Source: Kiritimatiellia bacterium (GTDB lineage: Bacteria; Verrucomicrobiota; Kiritimatiellia; RFP12; UBA1067). Taken from it: a DNA stretch of 64,000 bases. This document shows, piece by piece, positions 33,908 through 44,200 of the stretch; within the stretch, counting starts at the first letter, position 1, and each line of letters begins with the position of its first letter. The notes under the pieces were generated by a model that did no database searches, had not been told where the DNA came from, and was given only the letters and a program-made list of their open reading frames with translations. Location: the NCBI GenBank assembly GCA_027858965.1, contig JAQIBS010000137.1, positions 1-64,000 of the forward strand. The letters are read 5' to 3'. The position numbers and the translations under genes were made by a program.

Positions 33908-35364
33908 TCCGGTGGAGGTGGCAGGTCGTTGTTGCGGATGGCTTTGAGCTTGTCGGTCATCTTCTTTTTAAAGCGGGCCACAACGGTTGCGTATTCAGGG
34001 TTGGAAGCCAGGTTGGTAAACTGTTTTGGATCTTTCTGTGTGTCGTAGAGTTCAATGCCTTTGCCTGCATGCTCTCCATACTGTATGTAAGCATATCGGT
34101 GCTCGCGCAACAGAAAGCCTCGGCGCATCGGTGCCACGCTGAAAGTGGCATCCCGGACCTCATGGGTTTGATCTGTCAGCATTTTGGAAATATCTTTTCC
34201 CTGAATGCCGGAGGGAGGTGTTAGTCCGCACAAGCGCGTGATGGTGGGATAAAGGTCCTGAAGCTCAACCAGCGAGTTGCAGACCGCGGGTTTCATTCCC
34301 GGTACGCTGATAATCAGAGGCACTCCTGATGATTCATCAAGCAGACTTACCTTGGCCCAGAAGTCATGCTCACCCAGATGGTAGCCGTGGTCGCTGGTGA
34401 AAATCACAATGGTGGAGTCGGCCAGGCCTGCAGTTTCCAGGGCATCCAGCACCTGACCGGTCATGGCATCCATGTAACTCACGCAGGCATAGTAGCCGCC
34501 GAGAGCTTTTTTCTGTCGGCGGATGTCCATTTTCATGTTGACGCTGGTTTTATAGTTGATGCCCGGTTTGGGGATGTCAGCCCAGTCGTCTTCGCGTTTC
34601 TCTGGCAGGGTCAATTTGCTGTAAGGCTTAAAGGGAGGAAAATATTTTTTAGGGGCAACAAAGGGAACGTGCGGACGTACAAAGCCGACTCCCAACCAGA
34701 ATTTTTCATCCTTATGCTTGTGGATCAGTTCAACTGCTTTTGCTGCGGCTTTGCCATCGGCATGAACCAGGTCATCGCCATCAGCTTCAACCACGACAAA
34801 GGTATTTCCGCCGACAGCAGGCTTTTTCCCATCGGGATTATTCTCAAGAGTCTCTCCATCCCCTGGAGCTTTCCATTCGGGACCAGGGCAGTTGAATTTT
34901 TCGGTCCAGGAGAGAGGATCGTCTGCCCCATCCGTTCCGGCCTCAATTCCGCCGGGCACCCCCATGTGATAGAGTTTGCTGACACGGGCGGTGTAGTAGC
35001 CGTTATTCTTATAGAGCTGAGGCCAGGTCACTTTGTCGGGCCCGATGCGCGGACGGGGACTGGTATAGCCCAGCACTCCGGAGGCATGCGGATAGTAGCC
35101 CGACATAAATGCGGCACGCGATGGACCGCAGTAGGTTCCCTGGCAATAGGCATGCGTGAAGCGAACGCCTTTGGCCGCAAGCCGGTCTATGTTAGGGGTT
35201 TTACAGACTGTGTTGCCGTAACAGGAGAGTGCTGTATAGGTCAGGTCATCTGCGATAATAAAAAGGACGTTGTAATCCGGTTTTTCAGCGGCAGCAGAGG
35301 ATAGAGTGCTGAACAGAGCGGCTAGAAGAAAAAACGAGATGTTAAGAAGTGATTTTCTATTCAT
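33880..35364 (-). CDS. Secreted sulfatase (iduronate-2-sulfatase-like)
   Basis: A 494-residue type I sulfatase with signal peptide (cleavage near SSAAAEKP). The CxPSR motif is Cys79-Gly-Pro-Ser-Arg83; Cys79 should be converted to formylglycine by a maturase not encoded here. Asp39-Asp40 and the TSDHGYHLGEHDFW segment supply calcium ligands. CKTPNIDRLAAKGVRFTHAY is the standard N-terminal signature. It removes sulfate esters from polysaccharide, consistent with the marine-type PVC sulfatases and the SulP transporter at 54.7 kb. Odd feature: the C-terminus is PPPPEKKKKKKKF, created by a CTT microsatellite and a stop codon inside an intergenic word repeat, so the natural end may have been replaced. 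Confidence 0.92.
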   Translation of the reverse strand: MNRKSLLNISFFLLAALFSTLSSAAAEKPDYNVLFIIADDLTYTALSCYGNTVCKTPNIDRLAAKGVRFTHAYCQGTYCGPSRAAFMSGYYPHASGVLGYTSPRPRIGPDKVTWPQLYKNNGYYTARVSKLYHMGVPGGIEAGTDGADDPLSWTEKFNCPGPEWKAPGDGETLENNPDGKKPAVGGNTFVVVEADGDDLVHADGKAAAKAVELIHKHKDEKFWLGVGFVRPHVPFVAPKKYFPPFKPYSKLTLPEKREDDWADIPKPGINYKTSVNMKMDIRRQKKALGGYYACVSYMDAMTGQVLDALETAGLADSTIVIFTSDHGYHLGEHDFWAKVSLLDESSGVPLIISVPGMKPAVCNSLVELQDLYPTITRLCGLTPPSGIQGKDISKMLTDQTHEVRDATFSVAPMRRGFLLREHRYAYIQYGEHAGKGIELYDTQKDPKQFTNLASNPEYATVVARFKKKMTDKLKAIRNNDLPPPPEKKKKKKKF

Positions 35365-35430
35365 AAGATGCTTTCTTTAAAGTTACACTGAGGATTATTG
35401 TAACGAGTTTGATCCATTTGTCAAACAGAC

Positions 35431-35458
35431 TTGACTATTTTCGGTGGTAATTTAAGAA
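35431..35458 (+). promoter_or_regulatory. Putative sigma-70-type promoter of the dead Gfo/Idh gene
   Basis: TTGACT (35431-35436), 16-bp spacer, TAAGAA (35453-35458), about 37 bp before the ATG at 35495. The gene it served is a pseudogene. Confidence 0.45.
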
Positions 35459-35494
35459 TACTTTGATATGTATTTTTTTGAGAGGAATATTTTT

Positions 35495-36366
35495 ATGAGT
35501 AACAGGATTGGTTTATCAAGACGTTCATTTATTGCATCATCATCTGTAGCAACGGTTGCTGCATTCACTGCGCCTCATGCTTATGCGCAGAATAAGGAGT
35601 TTCGTATTGCTCAGATTGGTTGCGGGGGTAAAGGTGCAGGCGATCTTAGTTATGTTACGCGTGCTGGTGCCAAAGTTGTTGCGCTTTGCGATGTAGATAG
35701 TGATAGAGCAAAGAAAACTTTTGCTAAATATCCTGACCTGCCAAAGTATACAGACTATCGCAAGTTGCTGGATGAACAGGAAAAAAATATTGATGCTGTG
35801 GTTTTATTTCCACTCCTGACCACTCTCATGCGGTAATTGCCCTGGATGCTATCAGTCGAGGCAAGCATGTATATCTCTAGAAACCGCTTGCCCGCACTTA
35901 TAAAGAATGTCAATTGCTGCTTGAGGCTTCACGTAAATATGGGGTTGTGACTCAGATGGGTAATCAGGGTCATGCCGGGGCAGGCCTGATGTTATGGCAG
36001 AAGATGATGGATGCCGGTGCATTCGGTGATATTAAGGAGGTTCACTCCTGGTCGGATCGTCCTTATGGTCGATGGTCGCAGGGCATGACGGAATATGCCA
36101 AGGGCGAAACGGTTCCTCAGGGCATGAGCTGGAAAGATTGGATCGGCCCAGCTGAGATGCGTCCTTTTTCTAAGGCATATGCTCCATCCAAATGGCGTGG
36201 CTGGTGGGATTTCGGCTGTGGCGCGATGAGCTTAAAAATAAAGGCTGGCGATAATTACAAGCAGTGGGTTGATGCCTGCAAGACTAACGATCCGGCAATG
36301 TGTAAGAGTAACTTTGAATACTCTGTGCCAATGACTCAGGCCATCCTGCTCGGATGTATTGCTTAA
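35495..36366 (+). pseudogene. Gfo/Idh/MocA oxidoreductase, inactivated
   Basis: GAGAGGAATATTTTT precedes ATG of MSNRIGLSRRSFIASSSVAT, a Tat signal. The NAD-binding start FRIAQIGCGGKGAGDL is intact. Defects, in order: a frameshift near 35800 (DAVV then STPDHSHAVIALDA in another frame); TAG in place of Glu in the highly conserved HVY-x-EKPL (HVYL-stop-KPL, stop at about 35878); a large internal deletion after WWDFGCGAM (about 36228); and an early stop after MTQAILLGCIA, about 60 residues before the family's normal end. Not translatable as a functional enzyme. Two intact paralogues lie at 46954 and 48487. Confidence 0.85.
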
Positions 36367-36397
36367 AGGAGCCTGCAGCCAATGTTCAGGCCCTCGG

Positions 36398-36470
36398 CTG
36401 TAAGTGAGTCGTGAGTCATTCAGTCCTGCGTCATAAAACTTTGTTGCCGAGTCACAAAATTGGTTCAGAG
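36398..36470. repeat. GAGTCGTGAGTCA words
   Basis: GTGAGTCGTGAGTCATTCAG and CCGAGTCACAAAATTGG, the same vocabulary as GGTCGTGAGTCAC / GGTCACCGAGTCACC at 46875-46930. In the 256-bp gap before the Spy-like gene. Confidence 0.45.
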
Positions 36471-36622
36471 AATTAACCCCACAGAGGAAGATCCGCAAAA
36501 ATTTTTTCATTGATGCCCAATAAAATTAAATTCCCTCCGTTTATACCACCATGTTCAACAAGGTCAGCATACGGGATCTGATGTAAGACCGGAACATATA
36601 TCCTAAAGAAAGGGAATTAACA

Positions 36623-37258
36623 ATGAAGACATTACATGTAGCAACAACAGTATTGAGCGCTATTTTAATTAGTGGCGTGGCGATGGCCCAGAATGCGCCT
36701 GATTCGCAGGATGGTGAGTGCCCTCAAAAAGGAGCTCGATGTTTTCAAAAACAACGAGGACCGCAGGGTGGTCCTCGTGGACAACAGGCACAGCGTGGCC
36801 CGCAGCAGAACTTCCGCGGCCAGCGTGGTGGCGAACGTGGTCCGCATGGACAACGGCAGGGTCCCAGTCCTGAGCGTCTGAAAGAGGCAGGTGCGACTGA
36901 CGAGCAGATTGCTCAGATCAAGAAGATTAAGGAAGAGCAAGAGCTTAAACAGGTGGATCTGAAAGCTACAGCTGAGAAAACTCAGATTCAGATGAAGCAG
37001 CTGATGTCCAGTGAAAAACCGGACAAGGATGCAATTTTTGCCGCAGTTGATAAAGCAAGCGCAGCAAAGGCAGCTCTGATGAAAAGCGGTATTGCGGCAA
37101 GGTTTAAAGCACGTGAGATTCTTGGTGATGAAGTAACGAAGAAGTTGCGTGAACTCGGGCCTTCAAAAGGTAAATGCTCCAGAGGTTCTGCTGGACAGAG
37201 AGGCCCGCGTGGCCGTGCTCAGGCAGATGCCCCAGCACCCGAAAAAGCGGATATATAA
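36623..37258 (+). CDS. Periplasmic Spy/CpxP-like protein with Gly-Pro-Arg-rich linker
   Basis: A 211-residue exported protein: AAGGGAA site, signal peptide (cleavage near AMAQNAP). Then comes a low-complexity Arg/Gly/Gln/Pro segment (about 43-85, RGPQGG-type units), then a helical region SPERLKEAGATDEQIAQIKK ... IKEEQELKQVDLKATAEKTQ ... DKDAIFAAVDKASAAKAALM, which is the LTxxQ/Spy-CpxP hairpin pattern. C-terminal tail again basic (GSAGQRGPRGRAQ). Spy/CpxP-type proteins are periplasmic chaperones or metal and stress sensors; that role is inferred. A strong terminator follows. Confidence 0.65.
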   Translation: MKTLHVATTVLSAILISGVAMAQNAPDSQDGECPQKGARCFQKQRGPQGGPRGQQAQRGPQQNFRGQRGGERGPHGQRQGPSPERLKEAGATDEQIAQIKKIKEEQELKQVDLKATAEKTQIQMKQLMSSEKPDKDAIFAAVDKASAAKAALMKSGIAARFKAREILGDEVTKKLRELGPSKGKCSRGSAGQRGPRGRAQADAPAPEKADI

Positions 37259-37280
37259 TCCGTTAGCTTAGATGATGAGT

Positions 37281-37316
37281 AAAGGCCGCTGCATTGCAGC
37301 GGCCTTTCTTGTTTTA
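37281..37316 (+). terminator. Rho-independent terminator after the Spy-like gene
   Basis: Perfect 12-bp stem AAAGGCCGCTGC / GCAGCGGCCTTT with loop ATT, followed by CTTGTTTT. Confidence 0.9.
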
Positions 37317-37490
37317 AACCCAACACCGCTTCCACAGAGATAAACCCCATGGGGGAGCTCTTCTTTAATCTACAAATGCAATCTCACCAGCTTCGAAACG
37401 CATATTGACCTGTGTAGAAACACATGATACATTTTTTAAAGTCTGATTTTGTTGTTTAGTGAGATAGAAATCTGAAAAACGAGGAATAAA

Positions 37491-37715
37491 ATGGATATGT
37501 TGCGTGTCTGGCCTGTTATCTGTCAGTTCAGTATAGGGGCTGTTCTTTTTGGATTGGGAATATGGGGCGGATTGAATGGGGGCTATTTGAATTTGAAGGT
37601 TCCTGAAGATCGGCACCTTGTCGCTCTTTTGACAGGGGGTTATCTGTTTCTGCTGATTGTGTCATGTGTATTTACATTCCTTGCGCCTTACTGGAAAACA
37701 GGAGGTGCCCTGTGA
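37491..37715 (+). CDS. Small two-helix membrane protein coupled to SSS symporter
   Basis: A 74-residue membrane protein with two hydrophobic helices (about 7-27, VWPVICQFSIGAVLFGLGIW; about 44-66, LVALLTGGYLFLLIVSCVFT). GAGG precedes the ATG by 7 bp. Its TGA overlaps the GTG start of the symporter (GTGA), and the symporter's AGGAGG lies inside its last codons, so expression is tightly coupled. It likely forms a small accessory subunit of the transporter, comparable in layout to the small subunits preceding some other SSS transporters (for example YhdT-PanF), but no homology is claimed. Confidence 0.7.
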   Translation: MDMLRVWPVICQFSIGAVLFGLGIWGGLNGGYLNLKVPEDRHLVALLTGGYLFLLIVSCVFTFLAPYWKTGGAL

Positions 37716-39541
37716 CTGATCACTTCATAGGAACCAATCTTGATTATATTGTTGTCGCTATCTACTTTTTTGTTGTTCTGGGCTTTGGCCTCTTCTTCGG
37801 GCGTTACACCTCTACGACAAAAGATTTCTTTTTTGGCGGACAGCGCTTCAGTTGGTGGCTGATCTCTTTTTCCTGTGTTGCCACACTCGTAGGAAGCTAT
37901 AGCTTTATAAAATATAGTGCGGCTGGTTTCAGATATGGAATCTGCAGTACCCAGAGTTATCTTAACGACTGGTTCTGGGTGCCGATCACGGTATTGCTGT
38001 GGATTCCTATAATTTACTATCGTAAGATTTTGACAATTCCCGAGTATATGGAACATCGTTTTGATGTAAAAACCCGTGTTGCTGCCACATTTGTGATATT
38101 GCTTTATCTGATCGGCTATATTGGTATCAATCTGGTGACATTAGGGCGCACACTTGAAACGCTTGTGGGGTGGCCGATTCTTGTTGGGGCTGCTGTCACG
38201 GCGGTTGCCGTTGCCGCATATGTGTATGCGGGTGGTCAGACGGCTGTTATCATGACAGATCTGCTGCAAGGGATTATATTGCTTCTGGCCGGGTTGGGAC
38301 TTTTCTTTGTGGGAGTTTATCATCTGGGTGGATTCGGAGAATTCTGGTCATTTCTGCCGCAGAGCCATAAATTTATATTCTCGGAATTCAATTCCCCTGC
38401 AAAATTCAGTTTTGTCGGTATTTTTGCCCAGGATGGCTTAGCCAATACAGGGGCGTTTATGCTGATGAACCAGGGTATTATTATGCGGTTTATGTCGCTT
38501 AAGAGTGTTAAAGAGGCACGTAAGATGACAATCTTCTGGATTCTGGTTCTGGCTCCCTTGGCAGCGCTTGCCGTAAGTGGTGCCGGCTGGATTGCCAAGG
38601 CGCTGGTGCTGAAGGGGGAGCTGGATACCGATGCCGGTGACTCATTTATTAAAGTGGCTCACTTTCTCTGTTATCCGGGAGTCTTCGGCTTTATCCTGGC
38701 TGCATTAACCGCAGCTCTGATGAGTACGGCTGATACATTGATTAATGCGGTAAGTGCAATCTTTGTTAATGATGTCTACAGGCCCTATATAGGGAAAGGT
38801 GCTAATGACAAGCAGTGTTTGAAGGTGGCCAAAATCAGCAGTCTTCTGGCAGCTGGTTTAGGATTGGCTTTGGTTCCGCTATTTGCCAAGGATACTCTTT
38901 ATGGAGCCCATGCAATGTTTACCGCGGCGGTTACACCTCCTATTGTTGTCGTGATTTTAATGGGGTTGATTTGGAAACGCTATAATCAGCATGCAGCCTT
39001 TGCAACCATGGTTGCGGGTTCGATTCTGGTTTTTCTCTCGTTTAAATGGGATAACGCTCTTATCGGACCGCTGGATTTCGGAATGGGACCGGAGAGCTAT
39101 AAGTTTATGCGGGCCCTGTTTGGTCTGATTGCCTCCGGAGTAATCGGGGTTGTGGTGACCCTCATGACTAAGCCCCAGCCTGCAGAAAAAATTGCCGGGC
39201 TTGTGGCAGGCTCGCAGATTGAGGCGATGCGGATTTTTAAAGGGGGCGAACCCAATCGGAAGATCGGCAAGAAAGCCAGCCTGACGGTTAAGATCGATGA
39301 AACAATCACAGAGGCGGATCTGAGTCTTGTTCCTCAGTCGGCACTCAATGAGATGGCGGCCGGGAAAGGGGATCTGCTTTACGCCTGTCATACAAGCTGG
39401 TGGTACGGGGGGTTACGGTCCGTACATCTGAAAGCGGGTGGTCTGGCTGTGGAAGAGGGCTTGTTGCACATAAGTCCAGATGCGGCCGCAAGCGCACATT
39501 TCTACGATGGACAGCAAATACTTCTTGAGAAAATAATGTAA
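37712..39541 (+). CDS. Sodium:solute symporter (SSS family)
   Basis: A 609-residue symporter. The start is GTG at 37712 (MTDHFIGTNLDYIVVAIYFF) with AGGAGG 7 bp upstream; the ATG at 37664 in frame overlaps the previous gene and has no site. At least 12 hydrophobic helices; SSS hallmarks include DFFFGGQRFSWWLISFSCVA, ATLVGSYSF, YAGGQTAVIMTDLLQGIILL and ALTAALMSTADTLINAVSAI. The last about 110 residues are a soluble cytoplasmic extension (VGxQIEAMRIF ... LLHISPDAAASAHFYDGQQ). It imports a sugar, amino acid or acid with Na+; substrate unknown, but the neighbours suggest a sugar or uronate. Confidence 0.9.
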   Translation: MTDHFIGTNLDYIVVAIYFFVVLGFGLFFGRYTSTTKDFFFGGQRFSWWLISFSCVATLVGSYSFIKYSAAGFRYGICSTQSYLNDWFWVPITVLLWIPIIYYRKILTIPEYMEHRFDVKTRVAATFVILLYLIGYIGINLVTLGRTLETLVGWPILVGAAVTAVAVAAYVYAGGQTAVIMTDLLQGIILLLAGLGLFFVGVYHLGGFGEFWSFLPQSHKFIFSEFNSPAKFSFVGIFAQDGLANTGAFMLMNQGIIMRFMSLKSVKEARKMTIFWILVLAPLAALAVSGAGWIAKALVLKGELDTDAGDSFIKVAHFLCYPGVFGFILAALTAALMSTADTLINAVSAIFVNDVYRPYIGKGANDKQCLKVAKISSLLAAGLGLALVPLFAKDTLYGAHAMFTAAVTPPIVVVILMGLIWKRYNQHAAFATMVAGSILVFLSFKWDNALIGPLDFGMGPESYKFMRALFGLIASGVIGVVVTLMTKPQPAEKIAGLVAGSQIEAMRIFKGGEPNRKIGKKASLTVKIDETITEADLSLVPQSALNEMAAGKGDLLYACHTSWWYGGLRSVHLKAGGLAVEEGLLHISPDAAASAHFYDGQQILLEKIM

Positions 39542-39579
39542 AAGTAGCAGAGTGTATATTTGATATGGCAATAAAGAAC

Positions 39580-39622
39580 AAATCGCTGAGTCTACTAGCG
39601 TAGATTCAGCGATTTATAATTT
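39580..39622 (+). terminator. Rho-independent terminator after the SSS gene
   Basis: AAATCGCTGA / TCAGCGATTT (10 bp) enclosing a second stem TCTAC / GTAGA with loop TAGC, followed by ATAATTTTAT. Confidence 0.8.
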
Positions 39623-39644
39623 TATAAAAAACAGGGATTTCTGA

Positions 39645-41069
39645 ATGGATTTTATTAACTCAGCCGCTTGTAAAGCGGCATTACTTATATTTTGTTTATT
39701 TAGGGGTGTACTGTCTGCAAGTGCCGTTCTTCTAACTGCGCATCGGGGTGCATCACATGATGCTCCTGAAAACACATTGGCAGCATTTAATCTGGCCTGG
39801 GAGAAGGGAGCAGATGGTATTGAGGGCGATTTTTATCTGACCTCAGATGGACATATTGTCTGTATACATGATGCAAGCACCAAACGTACCGGTGATACAA
39901 ATTTAACTGTTTCAGCCTCAACCCTGGCAGAACTGAAAGCGGTAGATGTCGGTTCCTATAAGGGTAAACAGTGGGCGGGTGAAAGAATCCCTACCTTTCA
40001 GGAGGTCATAGCAACCATTCCGGCCGGAAAATATATTCACGTGGAACTCAAGATGGGTGTCGAGATCGTTGAACCGATTGCTAAGATACTGGAGGAATCC
40101 TCTCTGACAAGTGACCAGATAATTATAATTTGCTTCAATAAAGAGGTTGTCGCAGCCGCGAAAAAGAGGTTGCCTGACTGCCGGGTGCTCTGGCTGGTAT
40201 CGATAAAGGATGAAGGTCCTTCAGCAGAGGAGGTCCTGGAAGTTCTGAAAACAACCGGTGCGGATGGCGTGGCAACCTCCGCCAATGCAAAAGTGATCGA
40301 TAAAGATTATGTCCGCACAGTTCAGGCGAATGGCAGTTATAAGTTTAATGTGTGGACAGTTAACAGCGGTGGGCTGGCAGTGCAGTTTAAGGAAATGGGA
40401 TTGGAGGCAATTACAACGGACCGTCCTGCTTATCTTCGTTTCTGTCTGCGGGATGTACCTCTGACAGAGCCTGTAACCCATTGGACTTTTGATAAATCAT
40501 CTTCCAACAGCGGCAGTGCTGGTTCCGCCTATAACTCTGTTTTCCATAACTCTCCTGTTTATATTAAAGGCAGGTCCGGTTCCGCTGCCCTTGCTCTGGA
40601 TGGTGTGGATGACTATACATCGGTGGCATATACTCTTCCTGACCAGGGAAGTATTGCGTTCTGGTATTACGCCAGACCGTGGTACAACTTCCAGTCGATA
40701 TTTGATAACTCGGTTGATGAGAATGACTGGGAGATGTGGATTGATGAAAAGGGTTTTTTATGGTCACGTATTGAATCGGGCAAGGGGCAGGTAGGATGCA
40801 ACCTGAATAAACTTGAGGGCTCAAATTGCTGGTATCATATTATTTTCAGCTGGGATAAAGCCAACGATATCACCAGCTTGTGTGTTAACGGCAAAGAGCG
40901 TTCGAGCAGTGCCATAAAAGATGGATGGGTAAATCCGGGCAAAACTTTTTATCTTGGCGGCGGTAATAAAGGAAATACTCCCGGTAACGGAATGTTCGAT
41001 GATTTTCGTATCTACGATATGATGCTCACACCGATTCATGTTCAGAAAATATACCGGGAACAGCTTTAG
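39645..41069 (+). CDS. Secreted glycerophosphodiester phosphodiesterase with C-terminal LamG domain
   Basis: A 474-residue protein with signal peptide (about 1-26). GDPD domain about 28-265: TAHRGASHDAPENTLAAF gives His33/Arg34 and Glu42/Asn43, with Glu60/Asp62 (GIEGDFYLT) and His75 (CIHD) completing the metal and catalytic set. Then a LamG module (about 280-474: VTHWTFDKSSSNSGSAGSAY, GSIAFWYYARPW, MFDDFRIYDMMLTPIHVQKI). It hydrolyses glycerophosphodiesters or similar diester-linked glycerol polymers outside the cytoplasm; LamG may direct it to glycans. AGGG at a spacing of about 8. Confidence 0.9.
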   Translation: MDFINSAACKAALLIFCLFRGVLSASAVLLTAHRGASHDAPENTLAAFNLAWEKGADGIEGDFYLTSDGHIVCIHDASTKRTGDTNLTVSASTLAELKAVDVGSYKGKQWAGERIPTFQEVIATIPAGKYIHVELKMGVEIVEPIAKILEESSLTSDQIIIICFNKEVVAAAKKRLPDCRVLWLVSIKDEGPSAEEVLEVLKTTGADGVATSANAKVIDKDYVRTVQANGSYKFNVWTVNSGGLAVQFKEMGLEAITTDRPAYLRFCLRDVPLTEPVTHWTFDKSSSNSGSAGSAYNSVFHNSPVYIKGRSGSAALALDGVDDYTSVAYTLPDQGSIAFWYYARPWYNFQSIFDNSVDENDWEMWIDEKGFLWSRIESGKGQVGCNLNKLEGSNCWYHIIFSWDKANDITSLCVNGKERSSSAIKDGWVNPGKTFYLGGGNKGNTPGNGMFDDFRIYDMMLTPIHVQKIYREQL

Positions 41070-41116
41070 CATATCAACAGCGTGGACTGTGTGTAGGCCG
41101 CATTTCAATTCCAAGG

Positions 41117-41178
41117 AAAGTAGTGCAAGCATCCTGCTTGCCTCAATAATGAACCAAGCAGGATGCTTGGGCTACCTT
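41117..41178. repeat. REP-like palindrome, copy 3
   Basis: GTAGTGCAAGCATCCTGCTT (left) and CCAAGCAGGATGCTTGGGCT (right) with a loop of about 10 nt, 47 bp after the GDPD stop. The long stem ends in CTACCTTTAAT and could stop transcripts of the GDPD gene. Confidence 0.75.
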
Positions 41179-41220
41179 TAATAATGACTGATTGTGCAGA
41201 TTATAAAGGGGAATAAAGTA

Positions 41221-44200
41221 ATGAATTGGAAGCTGATTCTGGCAATGGGGGTTCTGTCATTTTCAGGCAGACAGGCTTTGGCCATAGTTGAAGGACGGTA
41301 CGTACGTGTTGATGCGCTGACGCATGCAATTGAGAACTCAGAACTGGAGATTTTTTCCGCCGGAAAAAATATTCTGCGTGGACATCCCGAGAGGCTCAGC
41401 TCCGGTAAAGGCTGGGGCTGGTATGGAATGGATGAAAATCTCGGCATGCGTCAAAGGCTTGTAGATGGCAATACCGATACTAATCAGCGGGGGACAACCC
41501 GTTCTCCTGATCCAAAGACAAGTTTTGCCAGTATAGAGGCTGATCTGGGTGGAACTGTACCGGTTGACAAGGTTGTCTTTTATGTTTCACGTTATGACAA
41601 TCCTATGATAAAGAAATGGTTCGTTGATCCAGAGGGCTGGCGTGTTGTCAGTGTGCTGGATGCAGATCGAAAGGTTGTTTTTTCTCAGCTTGTAACGCTC
41701 TATACACCGGAGTATATGAAGGCTAAGGGAGTTGTGTCAGTTGAACCGATGAGTGCTAAGGGCCCGTTTGTAGGGCGGCAGGTTCTTCCCGAGAGTCGCA
41801 GCTGGTTCAGTCTGGGTGAGTTTTTGATGGAATACCTTGGCGTCAAACCATCGCAGATTCAGGATGATTCTGAGTGCTCTGCCAGAGTGGATGAATTTTC
41901 GCGACGTAACTCAACAGAGAGCATGGTGCAGTTCGCACAACATTTTTTCGGAGAGCTTGACCTTTCCAACTCCGATCTGGCTGAGGTGAAGAAGCTTTTT
42001 GAGGCAAAGAAATATGCGGAGGCGCTGGATGTATTTAAGCGGCACTTCCTGAAAAAGCTGGAGTACTTTGATACGGTTATACCGACCGGAGGCCTTTATC
42101 AGTTTACCGCTGACCGGTGTTCGGGTGCCATGATGGCAGCTGAAGATATGCTCAACAATCGCCGGGTGGATCGCAAGGCTAAAAGTGTGAGCCTGGTCAA
42201 ACCTGCAGCCGAACTCGATTTCAGTGCAACCCTGATACCCTGGGATGAGACCCACCCACGTTGTCTGCTGCAGGCCTATGCGGCAACCGGCGAAAAGAAA
42301 TACCTTGAACGCTGGGCTGAGTTGCTGGATGAACACTCGATCTTTTTCCAGCGCTGGGCGGATGGAGGTGACCGGCGCGATTACTGGCCGCTGCGGGAGA
42401 TCGGTGATTTTGTGAAGATGATGCGCGACCTGCATGAAACGCAGAAACTGCGTCCGGAGTTTATTGATGATCTTCCTGCATTAACCATTGCCCGTTTTCT
42501 GGATCTCTATGCAGAGGAAATACCGCCTGTTTACTGGCGCCTGGCACGTCGTACGGTTTTTAATCATCAGTACAACATCTGGGGAGGTGCATATTTCGCG
42601 TCGGGGATACTTGACGATTTTTATGTAGGTCAGCGTATGCAGCGTGAGATGGAGGATCATTTTGAGCGTTTATGGACCTTGCTTCTTGCCCGTGACGGCT
42701 CGATGATCGAGGTGGCGGACGCCGGTCATGTTCCCTGTCCCCTGGGAACGCCCGCCTATCGCTACTTCCAGATGAAAAAAGATAAACCGGAGTGGTTCAC
42801 ATCGGATCTTGAGAGTTACTTTCTGCATAACTACCTGACTGCCGCACGTTATACCATTCGCTTTATTGCCCCGGATGGAGTGGAGCATCGTTCCGGCAAT
42901 GAGTCGGACACCTACTGCTTTGAACGGGTGCGTCAGCTCTTGCTGCGCGAACCGGGGGAGAGCTACCCGGAACCCTTTCTTTCTGTGTATACCGACTCTC
43001 CCGGAGCTGATCACCTGGCCGGTCTGATTATGAGGGAGCCGGAGGCCCGGGCGGTTGTGGACACGGTTTACGGTCGGGGAAGAAAACGCGCAGAGTTGTC
43101 GAAAAGACGGCAGCAGTGTTATGACATTGCTACAAAGCGTATGCCGGGTGGGTATCAGGGAGAGCCTAAGATGCTCTCTGACTATATGCCCTATTCGGGG
43201 ATTCATATTTTACGACGCGACTGGTCGCCGGATGCATCCTTTATCGAGATGGTCTGCCAGCCGCCGGGCGGCAGTGCTAATGATCGCTATATGGATAGTC
43301 TGGGAGAGAGCTGGTATGGCAGCGATTTCTGGGATACACAGTTCCATTACCGCGACTTCGGTGAGCCCCTGCTTCTTTCGCGTCCTCTGCGTGTGGACGG
43401 GATGAATCAGTGTCAATCCTATGAAACCCGCGGTTGGAAACCCGGTTCAAAGACTGAACGGCTGGTGGAGGCACCGGAACTGCCGCTGCCTAACCGCTTT
43501 CATTGTTCGGAGCGTTTCGATTACCAGGAGTGCTTTTATAAAGGGGCTTATCAGAACTGGGAGCTTGAGTACAGTGATCCGCCCAATCCTCGCAAGCAGT
43601 TGAAAATAAGTGGAACAGCAGTGACTAATGTCTATGCCACCCGCCAGATATTCCAGTTGAGGAAACAGCGGCTCTTTGTGGTGGTTGATCGTGTGCGCTT
43701 CAGCGATGCTGATGAGCATGAATTGAGTGAAAGGCTCCTGATGCTTCCGGTGGATGAGAAGGCAAAAGTTGAGAGTGATGCTTCAAAGGGGATAATCAAT
43801 CTGGTGCGTCCGGAGGGGGCTCAGTTGACTATTCGTCACTTCGGTGTTGAGAATCTGGCTTATGAAGAGCTGAAACCGATCAAAGATCGCAACTATATGA
43901 GGGCAAAGTGGGGCGCTAAGAATGAAAGCGTACTGATCTCGTTGCTGGAGGCTCGATGTTCTCCTGAGGATGAGGGACGGATAAAAGATATCTCAGAGGT
44001 AAGCAGTGATCTCGAGGTCGGATTTGATGCTGTGACCAGAGATGGAGAGGAGATTGTTTTCCGAGTTCCCTTGCGTTGCGGCGGATCTTATGAGAATCCC
44101 GCGACAGAACGGGCATCGCTTGTTGTACAGGAAACAGACAACAGTTGGAACGGACTGGCAATCGGTAATGATACGGTTGTGCTTGGAAGAAAGAAGCGCA

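Noticed and set aside
34366-35304. 312-codon plus-strand open frame opposite the sulfatase
   Set aside because: Antisense shadow of a well-conserved sulfatase; no ribosome-binding site or recognisable domain.
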